Of a DNA stretch of 7,275 nt, positions 6,264-7,275 are shown piece by piece (the stretch's first letter is position 1; every line of letters begins with the position of its first letter). The notes beneath the pieces are model-generated. The model was not told where the DNA came from and made no database searches. It saw only the letters and a list, made by a program, of their open reading frames with translations. Made by a program: the position numbers and the translations under genes. The stretch is from DASPXY01 sp038227745 (lineage in GTDB: Bacteria > Planctomycetota > Planctomycetia > Gemmatales > Gemmataceae), in the NCBI GenBank assembly GCA_038227745.1, contig JBBRPS010000530.1:1-7275 (forward strand), in the 5' to 3' direction.

Positions 6264-6369
6264 TCCCGGTCTGGGCGAGGGGGCGTGAAGCTGGCTTGCC
6301 GTTTCGCGCTCGCCCCAACCCTCTTGACGGCGGCCCTCGCGGCCGTGAGTCAGGCGGAGGATGAACCCC
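6264..6369. promoter_or_regulatory. ATPase-clpB gap with a weak dyad and clpB ribosome site
   Basis: GGGCGAG (6273-6279) and CTCGCCC (6309-6315) can pair around a 29-base loop. A lone TTGACG at 6324-6329 resembles a -35 box, but no matching -10 box is found 16-18 bases later. No CIRCE-type heat-shock operator is seen. GGAGG at 6356-6360 is the ribosome site for clpB. Confidence 0.3.
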
Positions 6370-7275
6370 ATGGACATGAACCGCCTGACCGAAAAGTCTC
6401 AGGAGGCCCTGAACGCGGCCCACGGCCTGGCCCGCCGACTCAACCACCAGCAGATGGACGTCGAGCACCTGCTCCTCGCCCTGCTCGACCAGGACCGCGG
6501 CCTGGCGGCGTCGCTGCTCAGCAAGGCCGAGGTCGCCGTCGAGGCGCTGAAGCTGCGCGTCCACCGCGACCTGGAGAAGCTGCCGCGCGTCACCGGCAGC
6601 GGCGCCGACAATGTCAGCGTCGCCCCGCGCCTCAACCGCCTGCTCGACCGCGCCGAGGACGAGGCGAAAAGTCTCAAGGACGACTACGTCTCCGTCGAGC
6701 ACTTCCTGCTCGCCATGCTCGACGACAACGGCCCGGCCGGCAAGATCCTCAAGGAGTTCGGCCTGACGCGCGACCGCTTCATGCGCGCCCTGCAAGAGGT
6801 GCGCGGCCACCAGCGCGTCACGTCGCAGAACCCCGAGACCACCTACGAGGCCCTCGAGCGCTACGGCCGCGACCTGACTCAGCTCGCCGCCCAGGGCAAG
6901 CTCGACCCCGTCATCGGCCGCGACGAGGAGATCCGCCGCATCATCCAGGTGCTGTCGCGCCGCACCAAGAACAACCCCGTGCTCATCGGCGAGCCCGGCG
7001 TCGGCAAGACCGCCATCGTCGAGGGCCTGGCCACCCGCATCGTCCGCGGCGACGTGCCGGAGGGCCTCAAGAACAAGCGCGTCGTCGCCCTGGACATGGG
7101 CGCGCTCATCGCCGGCGCCAAGTACCGCGGCGAGTTCGAGGAACGCCTCAAGGCCGTGCTGAAAGAGGTGCAGGGGGCGCAGGGCCAGATCATCCTGTTC
7201 ATCGACGAGCTGCACACCGTCGTCGGCGCCGGCAAGGCCGAGGGCGCCATGGACGCCGGCAACCTGCTCAAGCCC
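6370..7275 (+). CDS. clpB: ATP-dependent disaggregase ClpB (5' part, runs off window)
   Basis: The first 302 codons of ClpB, the Hsp100 AAA+ ring that threads aggregated proteins and works with DnaK/DnaJ/GrpE in the cytoplasm. Two Clp-N repeats occupy about residues 1-145 (LTEKSQEALNAA...DVEHLLLALL, then DDYVSVEHFLLAML). The first nucleotide-binding domain follows: GRDLTQLAAQGKLDPVIGRD, IQVLSRRTKNNPVLI, Walker A GEPGVGKT (207-214), pore loop AKYRGEFEERL with the substrate-gripping Tyr at 252, and Walker B ILFIDELHTVVGAG (275-288). The middle coiled-coil propeller, which would separate ClpB from ClpA/ClpC, and the second AAA+ module lie beyond the edge, so the ClpB call rests on N-terminal similarity. 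ATG 6370 is preferred because GGAGG (6356-6360) is nine bases upstream. ATG 6361 has no spacing from it, and 6376 is also in frame. Confidence 0.93.
   Translation, partial: MDMNRLTEKSQEALNAAHGLARRLNHQQMDVEHLLLALLDQDRGLAASLLSKAEVAVEALKLRVHRDLEKLPRVTGSGADNVSVAPRLNRLLDRAEDEAKSLKDDYVSVEHFLLAMLDDNGPAGKILKEFGLTRDRFMRALQEVRGHQRVTSQNPETTYEALERYGRDLTQLAAQGKLDPVIGRDEEIRRIIQVLSRRTKNNPVLIGEPGVGKTAIVEGLATRIVRGDVPEGLKNKRVVALDMGALIAGAKYRGEFEERLKAVLKEVQGAQGQIILFIDELHTVVGAGKAEGAMDAGNLLKP

Noticed and set aside
6361..6369. clpB start at 6361 with ATGA coupling to the ATPase
   Set aside because: GGAGG would directly touch that ATG with no spacing, and the ATPase frame ending there is the frameshifted one; 6370 has proper spacing.
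5845..7215. Long minus-strand frames across clpB and the ATPase end
   Set aside because: They are antisense shadows; clpB on the plus strand has unmistakable Walker and pore-loop motifs.

Overview
The window is a GC-rich bacterial chromosomal segment. Its gene set suggests a planctomycete of the Gemmata kind: a retron-like reverse transcriptase (RT) next to a sulfatase-modifying-factor (FGE-fold) gene, a Uma2-family nuclease with a long heptad-repeat tail, an IS3-family element, and a large HerA-like ATPase beside clpB. This taxonomic guess comes from remembered family distributions and was not checked by search.

Left part (1-2135) is a mosaic of debris and an RT operon. An IS3-family element enters from the left and ends at about 135, with the first 25 codons of its orfA on the minus strand. 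Directly against its terminal repeat lies the C-terminal third of an aldo/keto reductase (minus strand, 136-456), which has lost its N-terminus. At about 457-462 this meets, head to head, a retron-like RT (plus strand) that lacks its N-terminal part but keeps its catalytic core (YADD, VTG). The RT stop overlaps the start of an FGE-fold protein by one base (TGATG). This FGE-like protein appears to lack the catalytic cysteine pair.

Middle part (2136-3657) holds a Uma2-family PD-(D/E)XK protein with a 63-residue run of seven-residue repeats, encoded by a 21-bp tandem array. It converges on a minus-strand GNAT acetyltransferase of the phosphinothricin/MnaT type, with a stem-loop between the two stops. 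Upstream of the acetyltransferase is a perfect 8-bp inverted repeat inside a tiny possible leader ORF.

Right part (3851-7275) holds a HerA/DUF87-type ATPase with a zinc ribbon. Its reading frame breaks near 5988, so the conserved C-terminus is found in another frame. It is followed by the start of clpB, which runs off the window (ClpN domain and most of the first AAA+ module visible).

The item most worth a second look is the RT plus FGE-fold operon. It is a candidate retron-like or defence-type module, but this copy is 5'-truncated, so any msr/msd RNA that preceded it is not visible here.
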